A stretch of 64,000 bases of DNA, from assembly GCA_965197555.1 (NCBI GenBank), contig OZ240213.1, positions 3,844,001 to 3,908,000 on the forward strand. The letters run 5' to 3'. Each line of letters begins with the position of its first letter. Position 1 is the stretch's first letter. The stretch is from G965197555 sp965197555. Lineage in GTDB: Bacteria; Chloroflexota; Dehalococcoidia; Lucifugimonadales; UBA3495. The notes below the pieces were generated by a model. The model was not told the origin of the DNA. It saw only the letters and a list, made by a program, of their open reading frames with translations, and searched no databases. Made by a program: the position numbers and the translations under genes. Below are positions 33,906-43,453 of this stretch, in pieces.

Positions 33906-34928
33906 ATGACCCAAGGCCAGGGTAGCTTCAACGTCGGCCCCGCCTATTGTGGCTATTGCGGGACCCGAGTTTCCGTAGACGATAGCTACTGCCCAAACTG
34001 CGGACAGCCGGTCCACGGCCAGACCACTCCGACAGACCCCGAGGTTACACCGGATAGTGGGACCGGGAGCCCCGTTCAGAGAGACGGTCTTGGGCCATTG
34101 AGGCTGGGTGACCTCTTACGCAAGACTGTCCTGTTAATTTGGCGGAACCCTCTCTTGTTCCTTGGAATAGGCCTGATACCTCAGCTCCTCCTGCTAGCCG
34201 GTTCCTTCTTCTCCATTGATTTGCTTACTCCGGCGCTATCTGAATTCCCCGGTCAGGAGCCTGAGCTGGCCCCTACCGACATAGAAGCGGCGGACGTTCT
34301 CTTGCTGATAGTGCTAGCCTTGGCCGCAGTGTTGCTCAGCTTAATCTGCCACGGCGCAGCTATTTACGCAGTAGGGGTTCGGGAGCTGGGATTGTCGGCA
34401 TCCCTGGTCAGCTGCTTTGGGCTGGCCTTGAGGAGAACGGTACCCCTGGTCCTTGGCTGGCTTGCCCTGTTAGTTGCTCTGGTCTCGCTATTCGTCCCTA
34501 TAATCTTGATTGGAGCTTTTCTCGGCCAAGGGGTGGTGTTATTAGGGGTCCCTTGGGCAATATTCTTGTTGGTGAGTCTTTGGTTCTATCCCCAAGTAAT
34601 TATTTTCGAGAGACGAGGCCCATTGGCCTCGCTCGTGCGGAGCCGGGAATTGGTAAAAAACAACTGGTGGCGAATCTTCGGCGTCGCGACAGTGTACGTA
34701 GTTATCTACATTGTTTTTCAGATACTGGTCGAAGTTGCCATCGTTTCTCCGCTTTCGTTGGCAAGCACCGTCTTGGGGCTAGTCATAGGTACTCTAATCG
34801 GTTCGATCTCTGTGCCTTGGATCGCAGTTGGCAGCACACTGCTTTATTTCGACCTTAGAATGAGGAAAGAAGGCTTTAATTTACAAGCGTTAAGCTCCGA
34901 CCTGAGCGCTTCCTCCGATGTCGTTTAA
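33906..34928 (+). CDS. Zinc-ribbon multi-pass membrane protein
   Basis: 340 residues. An N-terminal zinc ribbon (CGYCGTRVSVDDSYCPNCGQP, about 15-36) is followed by a Pro/Thr linker and about five to six membrane helices (for example LLFLGIGLIPQLLLLAGSFF, VLLLIVLALAAVLLSLIC, VLGWLALLVALVSLFVPIIL, VATVYVVIYIVFQILVEVA). The membrane part resembles the glycerophosphodiester-phosphodiesterase-associated membrane domain seen in many uncharacterised proteins. Function unknown. ATG 33906 has only a modest upstream site (GGACCAGG). Confidence 0.72.
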   Translation: MTQGQGSFNVGPAYCGYCGTRVSVDDSYCPNCGQPVHGQTTPTDPEVTPDSGTGSPVQRDGLGPLRLGDLLRKTVLLIWRNPLLFLGIGLIPQLLLLAGSFFSIDLLTPALSEFPGQEPELAPTDIEAADVLLLIVLALAAVLLSLICHGAAIYAVGVRELGLSASLVSCFGLALRRTVPLVLGWLALLVALVSLFVPIILIGAFLGQGVVLLGVPWAIFLLVSLWFYPQVIIFERRGPLASLVRSRELVKNNWWRIFGVATVYVVIYIVFQILVEVAIVSPLSLASTVLGLVIGTLIGSISVPWIAVGSTLLYFDLRMRKEGFNLQALSSDLSASSDVV

Positions 34929-35036
34929 GGCAATGAACGGAGAGTGCCAACACAATATTTCCCAATCGTTCTACTGGTCGTCTATTATGTGACCACCACG
35001 GTGTAGATACGGCCGCAGCGTAAAGGAGGTGTTCCT

Positions 35037-35990
35037 ATGGCAGCGACATTCGGCTGCTCACTACCAACCCGGGGGGCTTTGGCCAGTCCGGACAATCTGC
35101 GCTCCCTGGGCCAGCGGGCCGAGGACCTGGGCTTCGATTCAGTGTGGGTCAGCGACCACGTTATCCTGCCCCGACACGTCGATTCCTTTTACCCCTACTC
35201 TCCCGACGGCGTTGCGGCATTTCGGCCTGAGGATACCTACTACGAGCCCTTAGCGGCCCTGAACTTTCTTGCTGGTTGCACCCATCAAGTTAAGTTGGGC
35301 ACTCACGTCCTGATCCTTCCCTACCGGAACCCAGTATTGACTGCCAAGATTCTGTCCACCCTGGATGTATTTTCCGGGGGGCGGCTAATACTGGGGGCAG
35401 GCGTGGGTTGGATGGAAGAGGAATTCCTGGCCCTGGGGCTGAACACATACTCGGAGCGGGGCGCCGTCACCGATGAGTATATCCAGCTCTACAAGGAGCT
35501 TTGGACCAAGGACGATCCCGTGTTCGAAGGTAAGTATTATCAAATCTCCGGCGTTGGGTTCGAGCCCAAACCAGTACAGAAGCCTCATCCGCCCATATGG
35601 ATCGGAGGGCACACCGGCCCGGCCATCCGCCGTGCGGCCAGGTATGGCGACGGCTGGATGCCCATCGGATTACGACCGCCAGCGATCCTGGAGCCTGAAG
35701 AAATGGCCGGATTAATCCAGCGGCTTCGCACCCAGACGGTCCGGGCCGGTCGGCCAGAGGATGCCGTCTCCATCACTTTTAGTACCGACGTGCAATTCGA
35801 TGGGGACACCGGCGGGTCTCGCCGGATGATGACTGGCCGTCCCGAGCAGATCGCCGCCGATCTGAGACAATATCAAGACTTGGGGGTCCAGAATTTTATC
35901 CTCAACCTTCCTGGAGCAAGCGCTGACGCCCTCCAGGAGTCCATGGAGCGGTTCTCCCGAGAAGTCATGCCCCTGATGCCGAAAGATTAA
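35037..35990 (+). CDS. LLM-class F420/FMN-dependent oxidoreductase
   Basis: 317-residue luciferase-like enzyme: AEDLGFDSVWVSDHVILPRH, TYYEPLAALNFLAGCTHQVK, LGTHVLILPYRNPV, GGRLILGAGVGWMEEEF, and IWIGGHTGPAIRRAARYGDGW. The pattern is that of the F420-dependent group called TIGR03619-like. Probable flavin or F420 hydride transfer on an unknown substrate. ATG 35037 follows AAAGGAGGTG, a strong site. It is followed 68 nt later by an isocitrate lyase/PEP mutase gene with a very similar GAGGAGGTGTTC leader, suggesting a two-gene operon. Confidence 0.86.
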   Translation: MAATFGCSLPTRGALASPDNLRSLGQRAEDLGFDSVWVSDHVILPRHVDSFYPYSPDGVAAFRPEDTYYEPLAALNFLAGCTHQVKLGTHVLILPYRNPVLTAKILSTLDVFSGGRLILGAGVGWMEEEFLALGLNTYSERGAVTDEYIQLYKELWTKDDPVFEGKYYQISGVGFEPKPVQKPHPPIWIGGHTGPAIRRAARYGDGWMPIGLRPPAILEPEEMAGLIQRLRTQTVRAGRPEDAVSITFSTDVQFDGDTGGSRRMMTGRPEQIAADLRQYQDLGVQNFILNLPGASADALQESMERFSREVMPLMPKD

Positions 35991-36058
35991 CCCCGGACTC
36001 TTAGTCAATCTTTATCAGAGAAAGAGATTAAGGGCGAGGGCCAAGAGGAGGTGTTCGA

Positions 36059-36946
36059 ATGTCAGTAAGATCCAATTTAAAGACGAGACTCGCGGCCGGC
36101 CAGACCATAGTAGCGCCGGGGGCCTACGACCCCATTTCCGCCCGGTTAGTGCAATCTCTGGGATTTGACACCATTTACACCGGGGGATACATGAGTGGGG
36201 CTCACTTGGCGGTGACAGAGCCTTTGATGACCATGACCGAGCAGGTTGATGTGGCAACCCGCGTGGCCCGAGCGGTGCCGCTTCCTGTCATCTGCGACGC
36301 CGACGCAGGCTACGGCGAGCCCGTGCACGCCATGCACTGCGTCCGCACCTTCGAGGCCGCCGGCATCGCTGCTATCCATATAGAGGACCAGTTCTTCCCC
36401 AAGAGGGCCTCTTATCACGCGGGCTTGGAGCACGTGATACCCATGGACGAGTTCCTGGACAAAATGAAGTACGCGCTGGAAGCCCGCTCCGATCCCGATT
36501 TCCTGATCATTGGCCGCACCGATGCCTTTACCGCTGTCGAAGGCGACATGGATGAAGCTATCCGCCGCGGCAACGCCCTCAAAGACCTGGGGATCGACGT
36601 TATCATGCCCCGGGGAGTGAGGGAGCGAGAGGACCTGGACACTTTTCGTAAGGGTGTACCGGACATACCACTGTTGGTGATCGCCGGGGCAGATGACATC
36701 ACCGTCAAGGAGTATGAAGACCTGGGTTACCAGGTCATCATATACGCCACTACGCCCATCATCGCCGCCGTCAACGGATACCGGCAAGTCTATCAGAGCC
36801 TCAAAGACTCAGGCCACATTGGCATCAATGCCCCGGAGGTAGCTGCTATGCGCGCCGAGGTTGAAGCGCTGATCAGCCTACCGGAGTACCAGCGAGTGGA
36901 GGCCCAGACCACGGAACGGGAATTTCAAGACCGAGTTCAACACTGA
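36059..36946 (+). CDS. Isocitrate lyase/PEP mutase-family protein (KRAS variant)
   Basis: 295-residue TIM-barrel protein: LAAGQTIVAPGAYDPISARL, FDTIYTGGYMSG, VICDADAGYGEP (magnesium site), and IHIEDQFFPKRASYHAG. The lyase signature KKCGH is replaced by KRASY, so it lacks the catalytic cysteine and is more likely an oxaloacetate decarboxylase or carboxy-PEP-type enzyme than an isocitrate or methylisocitrate lyase. It is the second gene after the LLM oxidoreductase, and convergent with a paralog. Confidence 0.84.
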   Translation: MSVRSNLKTRLAAGQTIVAPGAYDPISARLVQSLGFDTIYTGGYMSGAHLAVTEPLMTMTEQVDVATRVARAVPLPVICDADAGYGEPVHAMHCVRTFEAAGIAAIHIEDQFFPKRASYHAGLEHVIPMDEFLDKMKYALEARSDPDFLIIGRTDAFTAVEGDMDEAIRRGNALKDLGIDVIMPRGVREREDLDTFRKGVPDIPLLVIAGADDITVKEYEDLGYQVIIYATTPIIAAVNGYRQVYQSLKDSGHIGINAPEVAAMRAEVEALISLPEYQRVEAQTTEREFQDRVQH

Positions 36947-36982
36947 CCCGAAATGGGCGGTTGTTCAACAGACTTCGATTAA

Positions 36983-37020
36983 GCCCCTGGTTGGTGTGGC
37001 CCAGCCAGGGGCAACATTTT
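36983..37020. terminator. Bidirectional terminator between convergent paralogs
   Basis: GCCCCTGG (36983-36990) pairs with CCAGGGGC (37005-37012), and the stem extends inward (TGG with CCA). It is followed by AACATTTT on the plus strand; the minus-strand side is less T-rich. Confidence 0.6.
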
Positions 37021-37034
37021 GCTGGACAATGGTG

Positions 37035-37889
37035 TCAGGCCACTGGCACTTGGGAAACTCCGTACTTCTTCTCCAGCTCGTAAATCCGGTCCAATCCCAG
37101 AAGATCAGCCACGTCCCAGCGGGTGCCATAGCGCTCCGGATTGACCTTCCCCGTCCTCTTTAGCTCCTCAAAGGATTCCCGAAGCTGTTTGTAAATCAGC
37201 CAAATGGTGCTGCCACAGATCATCAATTTGTAGCCCATAGCGGCGACTTCCTGGGTGGGCAACAGGTCCCCGTTGTACATGCGGGGCAGCTCGCCCAGGT
37301 CGTTGGCGTAGTTTTGAAGGTCTTCAACCGTCTTGATTCCGTCTACGAAGACCATGTCTGCTCCGGCTTCGACGTAAGCCCGGCAGCGGCGAACGGTGTC
37401 TTCCCAGCCAGTGACCGCGTAGGCGTCGCAGCGGGCTATTATGACGAAATCGGAGTCATGGCGTGCGTCAAGGGCAGCGTGAACCTTCTGGACCATTTCC
37501 TCTTGAGGAATGACCTGTTTGCCTTCGAAAAAACCGCACTTCTTGGGGAATAGCTGGTCTTCGATATGAATCCCTGCCACCCCGGCAGCTTCGTACTCCC
37601 TAACCGTGCGCTGTACGTTCAATGGGTTCCCATACCCGGTGTCAGAGTCGCACACCACCGGAATGTCCACCGCGTCAGCGATGTACTTGGCATTGGCAAC
37701 CATTTCGGTCATGGTCAATAACCCAACGTCGGGAAAGCCTCGCTCCGCAGCAGTCCCGGCTCCAGTCATGTATACCGCGTCGAAGCCGACTGCTTCGGCT
37801 ATCTTGGCGTGTAGAGCGTTAAGGACAAAAGGAGCGGTGACCATCTGGCCCGACGCCAGCAATTGCCTGAGGTTGCTGGTGGTCTTCAT
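37035..37889 (-). CDS. Isocitrate lyase/PEP mutase-family protein (KKCG variant)
   Basis: 284-residue paralog of the gene at 36059: LLASGQMVTAPFVLNALHAK, FDAVYMTGAGTA, VVCDSDTGYGNP, and IHIEDQLFPKKCGFFEGK. Here the lyase-type cysteine is present (KKCGF), close to the 2-methylisocitrate-lyase/PEP-mutase consensus. Likely a C-C bond lyase on a short 2-oxo or hydroxy acid. ATG 37889 follows AATGGAGGAAC. Its arrangement, convergent with the cysteine-lacking paralog, suggests they do different chemistry. Confidence 0.84.
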   Translation of the reverse strand: MKTTSNLRQLLASGQMVTAPFVLNALHAKIAEAVGFDAVYMTGAGTAAERGFPDVGLLTMTEMVANAKYIADAVDIPVVCDSDTGYGNPLNVQRTVREYEAAGVAGIHIEDQLFPKKCGFFEGKQVIPQEEMVQKVHAALDARHDSDFVIIARCDAYAVTGWEDTVRRCRAYVEAGADMVFVDGIKTVEDLQNYANDLGELPRMYNGDLLPTQEVAAMGYKLMICGSTIWLIYKQLRESFEELKRTGKVNPERYGTRWDVADLLGLDRIYELEKKYGVSQVPVA

Positions 37890-37944
37890 ACTTGTTCCTC
37901 CATTACTTAGCTGTCAGCTTATTCGCCACAAGGACGTCAATTCG

Positions 37945-38622
37945 TCAAAGAGGATAGCTGGAAAGCAGCTCCCACCGAAGGTCTTGGGCCCACAATCCAT
38001 TGTCCCAACCCTCAGCGACGCTGTCGGCCGCCGCCGACTCGAACTGCACGAGTTGGAGCTGCCAAGCGTGAGTGGTTAAAGGCATCTGCAACTCCGCTAC
38101 CACACCGCTAGCGAACTCCACCGCATTGTTCCACACAATGGAAGACAGGTCAGCGGACTGCATCAAGGCTAGGTGAGGCCGATAGTCGCTCCTCGCACAC
38201 CGTAGATTCGGCTGTACGCCGGGCGTGACTTCCAGCAAGTCAATCACGTTGTTGTGAAGCGTCCAAAGAGCAGGTGACATTCCCGGGCCCTTGAAGTCAA
38301 GAAAGACGGTCTGACGATCATCGCCGAACGTGGCCACACCATGGTGCTCAAGGGGAAACTGGGGCGCAGCTACCAGGCTCTGCGCCGCGATAGACCCCAG
38401 ACCAGAGTGCAGCGCGGGGATTGCCGAATCCTGGCATTCGAAGAAATCCGCTACCGTAAGGTGGATCATGAACATCTCTGCGGTCCACTTACTGTACTGG
38501 CCACAGATAAGCTGCCGGGCCCGATGTGGCCGGTCAACGAACGACGGGTCAGGAATCAGCACTACTCCATATCTGAAGGACACTAGTGTACCTTTGCCAG
38601 CAACCAATTCGCTGGACTGCAT
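37945..38622 (-). CDS. 2H phosphoesterase / 2'-5' RNA ligase-family protein
   Basis: 225 residues. Two HxT/S-like motifs of the 2H superfamily are visible, FMIHLTVADFF (about residue 54) and YRPHLALMQ (about 149). These usually hydrolyse cyclic phosphodiester bonds in RNA or nucleotides. The second motif has Leu-Ala where most members have Thr or Ser two residues after His, so activity is uncertain. N-terminal start not well defined; VSFRYGVVLIPDP looks like the true domain beginning. No gene is seen in the following 38623-38911. Confidence 0.6.
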   Translation of the reverse strand: MQSSELVAGKGTLVSFRYGVVLIPDPSFVDRPHRARQLICGQYSKWTAEMFMIHLTVADFFECQDSAIPALHSGLGSIAAQSLVAAPQFPLEHHGVATFGDDRQTVFLDFKGPGMSPALWTLHNNVIDLLEVTPGVQPNLRCARSDYRPHLALMQSADLSSIVWNNAVEFASGVVAELQMPLTTHAWQLQLVQFESAAADSVAEGWDNGLWAQDLRWELLSSYPL

Positions 38623-38911
38623 GAGATCATCAGGGAAGGGCTGTTCCCAAGTCGGTCAGCTTGGATACCTCCAAGTCAGGCCAGCTATGACCATCCGGAC
38701 CAAAAGTTGGCTAAGACAGAGCCGTCGGATACGGGAGTCCGGCCACCGCCCAGTAAAGTATCGACCATGCTCTCGTGCAAATAACCCGCTTCCCAAGAGC
38801 GAACCATCAACGAACGGTCCTTCGACATGCTCCGGACGACCGGGCAGATTCGCGTCGGGTGGAAAGTCAAGAGGCTCAGAGCCCCGGGTGTCATGCACGT
38901 GGGGCACAGAC

Positions 38912-39274
38912 CTATCCCGCCAAATAAGATGCGAGAGGGACTAATGCGGCCAGGATAACAGCGACAACAATCAGTCCGGCCAGCACCAACCACACGAGGG
39001 ACCCTGACAGCCGCTGAGAAGGCGGGTTTGCATGCTTGGGACATTGAGCGGGCGCAAGGTCCAACACTTCCCTCGCCAATAATTCGTCGTACTCGTAAAC
39101 GTAAAGGTCATGGGGAAGATTGTATGCCGAACCCCAAAGGCCCGGGCCACCTCTGAGTGACCGTGTAAAGCACGGAATGCCTTCCCGGCGTAGCCGCTGC
39201 TCGGCCAGCTTGGCCAAGGGCTCATTGTCGAACCCGGTTATACGGACCTGTCTGGTGCCCTGATTACTAAACAA
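38912..39274 (-). CDS. DUF2007-like protein with C-terminal membrane helix
   Basis: 120 residues. The N-terminal part (about 8-70) resembles the DUF2007 'putative signal-transducing' fold: VRITGFDNEPLAKLAEQRLR, GIPCFTRSL and DLYVYEYDELLAREVLD. A single membrane segment (about 93-116, LVWLVLAGLIVVAVILAALVP) ends the protein, giving a tail-anchored layout. Role unknown. It is divergent from the tRNA cluster. Confidence 0.7.
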   Translation of the reverse strand: MFSNQGTRQVRITGFDNEPLAKLAEQRLRREGIPCFTRSLRGGPGLWGSAYNLPHDLYVYEYDELLAREVLDLAPAQCPKHANPPSQRLSGSLVWLVLAGLIVVAVILAALVPLASYLAG

Positions 39275-39487
39275 TAGAGTCCCCTATAACCCTTTGTACG
39301 CCTTCTCCGCCTGCAACGGCCACTAAAGGTTAGGCCATGTCCCCCGGGGTTTGTATCGTAGCTATAAGATTCGCCCCATTCAGACCCGGGGCACGGCCTT
39401 CGGTCCCCAATCTTGGATGCCAAATTATAGCAGAAAGGCCGAGGCGGACCCTTGCTCACAACAGGTGTTGGCCGGGGGCGGAAGTGC

Positions 39488-39493
39488 TATAAT
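39488..39493 (+). promoter_or_regulatory. -10 element of the Leu/Cys tRNA cluster
   Basis: TATAAT in the context GTGCTATAATATG (TG two bases upstream, extended -10), 18 nt before tRNA-Leu(GAG). No consensus -35 at the right spacing was seen. Confidence 0.5.
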
Positions 39494-39510
39494 ATGCCCC
39501 GCACCGATAG

Positions 39511-39597
39511 GCCGAGGTGGTGGAATTGGTAGACACGCGGTCTTGAGGGGGCCGTGGGCATGCGCCTGTGTGGGTTCAAATCCCGCCCTCGGCACCA
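39511..39597 (+). tRNA. tRNA-Leu(GAG)
   Basis: Class II tRNA closely matching the E. coli Leu(GAG) layout: acceptor GCCGAGG/CCTCGGC, D arm GGTGGAATTGGTAGACAC, anticodon stem CGGTC/GGCCG with loop TTGAGGG, variable arm, T arm GTGGGTTCAAATCCCGC and encoded CCA. Confidence 0.93.
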
Positions 39598-39614
39598 AGC
39601 CGGCTTTCCAACAA

Positions 39615-39691
39615 GGCGACGTAGCCAAGTGGACTAAGGCGGAGGTCTGCAAAACCTCTATTCGGCGGTTCGAATCCGCCCGTCGCCTCCA
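39615..39691 (+). tRNA. tRNA-Cys(GCA)
   Basis: Acceptor GGCGACG/CGTCGCC, anticodon loop TCTGCAAAA with anticodon GCA, T arm GGCGGTTCGAATCCGCC, discriminator T and encoded CCA. It lies 17 nt after tRNA-Leu(GAG), probably in one transcript. Confidence 0.93.
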
Positions 39692-39874
39692 ATAGAAGAT
39701 CAAAACACCCAATCGGGACCCCATAGTAGGGGACTATCCGCGGCTACTTACAATGCTTATCGGATCGACCTGCCGCACCCCACGCACATCATTTAGTCAA
39801 TCTCTCATGCGCTCGGTGGCTATTAGCAATCCCCGGACCTAACCCAATGAAATATCCTCACCGTTGATAAATAA

Positions 39875-39960
39875 GCCGGGGTGGCGAAAAGGTAGACGCG
39901 GCGGACTTAAAATCCGCTACCTTCACGGGTGTGTGGGTTCGATTCCCGCCCCCGGCACCA
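39875..39960 (+). tRNA. tRNA-Leu(TAA)
   Basis: Acceptor GCCGGGG/CCCCGGC, anticodon stem GCGGA/TCCGC with loop CTTAAAA (anticodon TAA), variable arm, T arm GTGGGTTCGATTCCCGC and encoded CCA. The accessory, IS-rich region starts directly after it, so its 3' end is a possible integration site. Confidence 0.93.
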
Positions 39961-40836
39961 CGACACCAGTTAAGGCCCAATGACGACGCGGAGAGGGGTT
40001 CCTTGCCAGAAGGAGTAGCAGGCGGGGCTAGGAGAAGGACCCTGGGTCAGCAATCAGACGTACTTGTGGGGAAATATCTTGGGCGGCGGCTCGTTGCGCT
40101 TGTTCAGCGGCCGATGGATCGGTTGGATCGAATATTGCCATCTTCCCTCCTACGACCCACCACTGGTCTTTCATCAAACCTCAAGGAAAACCCCAGCGCA
40201 AGGACGCCCAGCTATCAAGGATCGTGGAGACCCCTCGCCAGGTGTACCTGCGAGACCTCAAGGCTCAATCTTTAGAAGTTCGAGCGTCTGATCATCGGCG
40301 AAATCCGCCAGTACCTCCTCACTCGGTACAACACGAGGAACCTGGTGACGATGGAGGAAGACGAGCCGCTACCACACGCCACGGCGTCCGGTTCTGTAGA
40401 CAGAGCCGTTAGCCCGGAGTTGGTGGGCCTAACTTGACGGTAGATAATACCACGTTCGAGTTTGTTGTTATGATCAGAAACCCTATCCCATCCGTCCAAG
40501 GGAGTGACTACCCTTTCGACGACATAGAGTCCCAGCAAAAAGGAGATGCTGGAGGCGCATGATTGAGTTAGCGCTGCCAGAAGCACGCCCAGCACCATGG
40601 CGCCGAAGCAATGCCTGTGATGGAACCAATGGCGACTGCCGACACACCCGGGAGCCATAATCTGCTTCTTATATACGAGCTTTCCGGCCAAGAATGACTC
40701 TGCTTGATTGTTACACTCCAAGCGACACAGCAGTCCAAGCTTTGATAGGTGTGTGACGTCCCTACTTGCCGTCGGGTCTAGGACGGTCCGCTGACCGAGT
40801 GCGAGCGCCACTACCGCGGTCTCCAATCCGGTCCCG
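39961..40836. other. Gene-free interval after the tRNA cluster
   Basis: No reading frame with family-like sequence or a ribosome site is convincing. A 203-residue minus-strand frame overlaps the end of the FN3 protein gene and has no recognisable features. Possibly decayed DNA at an island edge; I found no second copy of the tRNA-Leu 3' end in the window by eye. Confidence 0.4.
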
Positions 40837-42218
40837 CTAGCGTCGGCGCCGTGATACGAGAAGAAATGCAGCAAGGGCAGCAATCAGGGCCAACAGCCCG
40901 ATGCCCACAGGAACCACAGGAAAGTCTGTTGTTTCGCTTGGCACTTCCTTTGACAGTGTGCCCTCAGTCGTAGCTGATGTTCGCGCCGCCGGTTCGATGG
41001 TTGCTGTCGGGATCACTCTTACCCTAAGGGATGGCATTTGGGTTGCCGTGGGTTGAGGCGTTGGACCTGCGACGGGTGCCTCTGTAGGCGTCGCCGCTAC
41101 CGCCCCTGCTGCCGATAGAGGGGCCATCGTCGCTGTCAACACTGGTGTTCTTGTCGGTTCGGGCGTCGGTGTAGCTAGTACAACCCGTTGAGTTGGCTCT
41201 GGTGAAGCCGTAGGCACTGGCGTTGGCGTCGGCTCGTCTGTAGTTTCCTCTTCTGGTTCCGGTGTTGGCGTCGGTTCTGGCGTTGGAACGGGTGCCTCCC
41301 CAGGTTCTGAATCAGGAAGAACGGCCTGCGGGGCTGCGGTGACCGACGCCACCGCCCCTTCACCCATACCGTTCACCGCCCGCACCGAGAAGGTGTATCG
41401 GGTGTCGTTGACCAGACCAGTGACCGTAAGGGAGTTCGCCGTTGCTCCTCCGGCGGTGTCTGCCCAGGGGCTATCATCCCGCTGGTGCTGATATTTGATG
41501 ATGGCCGAGCCGTTGTCCTCCGCCGCTGTCCAACTGAGGGCAACCGCCCCATCATCTGGCGTGGCGGTGAGGTTGCCTGGGGCATCGGGCACCGCCGCCG
41601 GTGTCGCACTAACCGAGGCCTGCGCACCGGTGCCTGCACTGCTTACGGCGCGTACGTAGAAAACGTACTCGACCCCGTTAGTGAGGCCAGAGACCGTTAC
41701 TTCGGTCGCGGTTGGCCCGCCCGGCACGTCCTCCCATCCCGCGTCAGAACGGCCATGTTGGTAATTGGTGATTGGCATTCCATCGTTGGGTGCAGCCGTC
41801 CAACTGAGAGCAACCTCCCCATCATCTGGCGTGGCGGCGAGGTTGCCTGGCGCTTCCGGCACCGGTGGAGGAGAGGACTCATCATCCTCATCATCCTCAC
41901 CTCCCTCGTCCTTAAGCTCCACCGTCGTCCTCTCCGGGCTCCCTTTACTGACACCCTCCGGCAGTGTGCCGAAGCCCAGCACGACCTGCTCGTCATCGAG
42001 GTCCGTGTCGGCGCTAGCTCTCACTGTGATCGTCTTGGTCTGATGGCCCCACGCAAAGCTCAAGCTGGTCGTCGACAGAGCAAAGTCCCCACTCGGCGGC
42101 TCGGTGGTGATAGGGATCGTCAAGGTTCGATCCGCCAATGGGCTCAGACTTACTGTCACACTGGCATCGTTGCCACCCTCCGTCGCCTCATAGTTCGATG
42201 CACCGAAGCTCACTATTA

Positions 42219-43375
42219 AACCAAAGCCAAGGTGGGATGTGCATTTACAATACATCGGTGATTGGGCTGGGATTCTCGCAGAAAGCCTTCGGCCTTTGAT
42301 TGCAGGACGGTGCGGCAGCGGCCCTTGACCTCGTCTTTCCGGATGGACAGCCCGCAGAGGAAATTCCCGACCCTCTCCTTTACCAGGGCCTTGGTTCCCA
42401 AGCACAGGTTTCCGGTGGCTTCCTCTCTTGCCCAGCCCCAGATGGCCTCATCGGCGTTGAAGTCCGGGCTGTAGCCCGGCAGGTTCATCAGCCGCAGCCC
42501 CAAGCCCGGCGTCCGCAGATACTCACGCACCGCTTCGCCGCGGTGCGCCGGCGCGTTGTCCCAAATCACGTTGAGCGGCCCGGAGTGCCTCTGCCGCAAC
42601 CGCTCCAGGAAGGCAGCCGAGGTTCCGGAGTTGCTATTCCCCTCCAGGTCCATCCACTCCACCTCACCGGTCTCCAGGCACACTGCCGAGTAGTAGCTGG
42701 CCTTTTCGCCATAGCTCGGGCTGGTCGAGTCCACCAAGGCCGGCTCTCCCTTTAGCACCCATTTGCCTCTCAATTCGGCATCGGCCCGGAAATGGGCCTC
42801 GTCGGCGAAGAATATCTTCGCTCCCGTACGCCACGCCTCGTCCGACAGGGTGGCGTACTCCGCCACGAAGGCCTCCCGCTTCTGCTCATCTGCCTTGACC
42901 AGACGCTTCTTGGGGCGCTTCAGGACAAACCCCAAGCGGTGCAGATAGTTCAGGCAAGTGCTGCGGCTCAGGCCAATGCCGAAACGCTTCGAGACAAACT
43001 GCCGCACCACTTTCCAGTTCCAGTTGGCCATTTCTATGCCCGACATCTCGGGCAACTCCTGCACTGCCCCCGTCAACTTCGCCTGTTGCGTCTCGCCAAG
43101 TGCGGGGGGGAACCCCCGGTCTGCTCGAATATCAAGGCTGCAGGCCCTCCCTCGCCGAAGGCGGCGGCCCATCTGCCGATGGTGTGAGCATCCCGGCCCA
43201 GTGCCTGGGCGGTGCCCGAGGCGGTCAGGCCCCGGCACAGGAGCCACAGTGCGTGCCACCGTTCTCTCTCCCGGGGTGTCGGCGCTAGGTACATCCTGCT
43301 GCGCACACTCGCCAAGTCCAACTGCCACCCCTCCAAGTCCGGCCTTATCCCCCTCATACCCATCACCATCCCCAC
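42219..43375 (-). CDS. IS630-family transposase, two frames
   Basis: DDE transposase of the Tc1/mariner-like superfamily. Frame A (43375-43073) encodes the N-terminal helix-turn-helix (RERERWHALWLLCRGLTASG, ALGRDAHTIGRWAAAF). Frame B carries the catalytic core: KIFFADEAHFRADAE (first Asp), LNVIWDNAPAHRGEAV (second Asp) and LPGYSPDFNADEAIWGW (Glu, in place of a more common NxxE spacing). The two frames meet at a C7 run on the minus strand (complement 43104-43110), where a one-base slip joins GGSPP to ALGETQQAKL. Programmed frameshifting is known in part of this family. Frame B stays open to 42216, at the left end. Confidence 0.82.
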
Positions 43376-43453
43376 TCAATCTGCTCCCAGTCCTGACGCT
43401 ATGCCTCCCTGATTCTAGCCGACGCAAATGCGGGTTTCACCTTGGCTTTGGTT
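42219..43453 (-). mobile_element. IS630-family insertion sequence
   Basis: 1,235 bp with near-perfect terminal inverted repeats: AACCAAAGCCAAGGTG at 42219-42234 and its complement at 43438-43453, followed by partly matching bases (GCATTT inside). It is flanked by TA duplications (42217-42218 and 43454-43455), the usual IS630 target. It interrupts the FN3/Calx-beta gene. Confidence 0.9.

Noticed and set aside
40272..40883. A 203-residue minus-strand frame after the tRNA cluster
   Set aside because: No recognisable domain, it overlaps the end of the FN3 gene, and residue composition is unlike neighbours.
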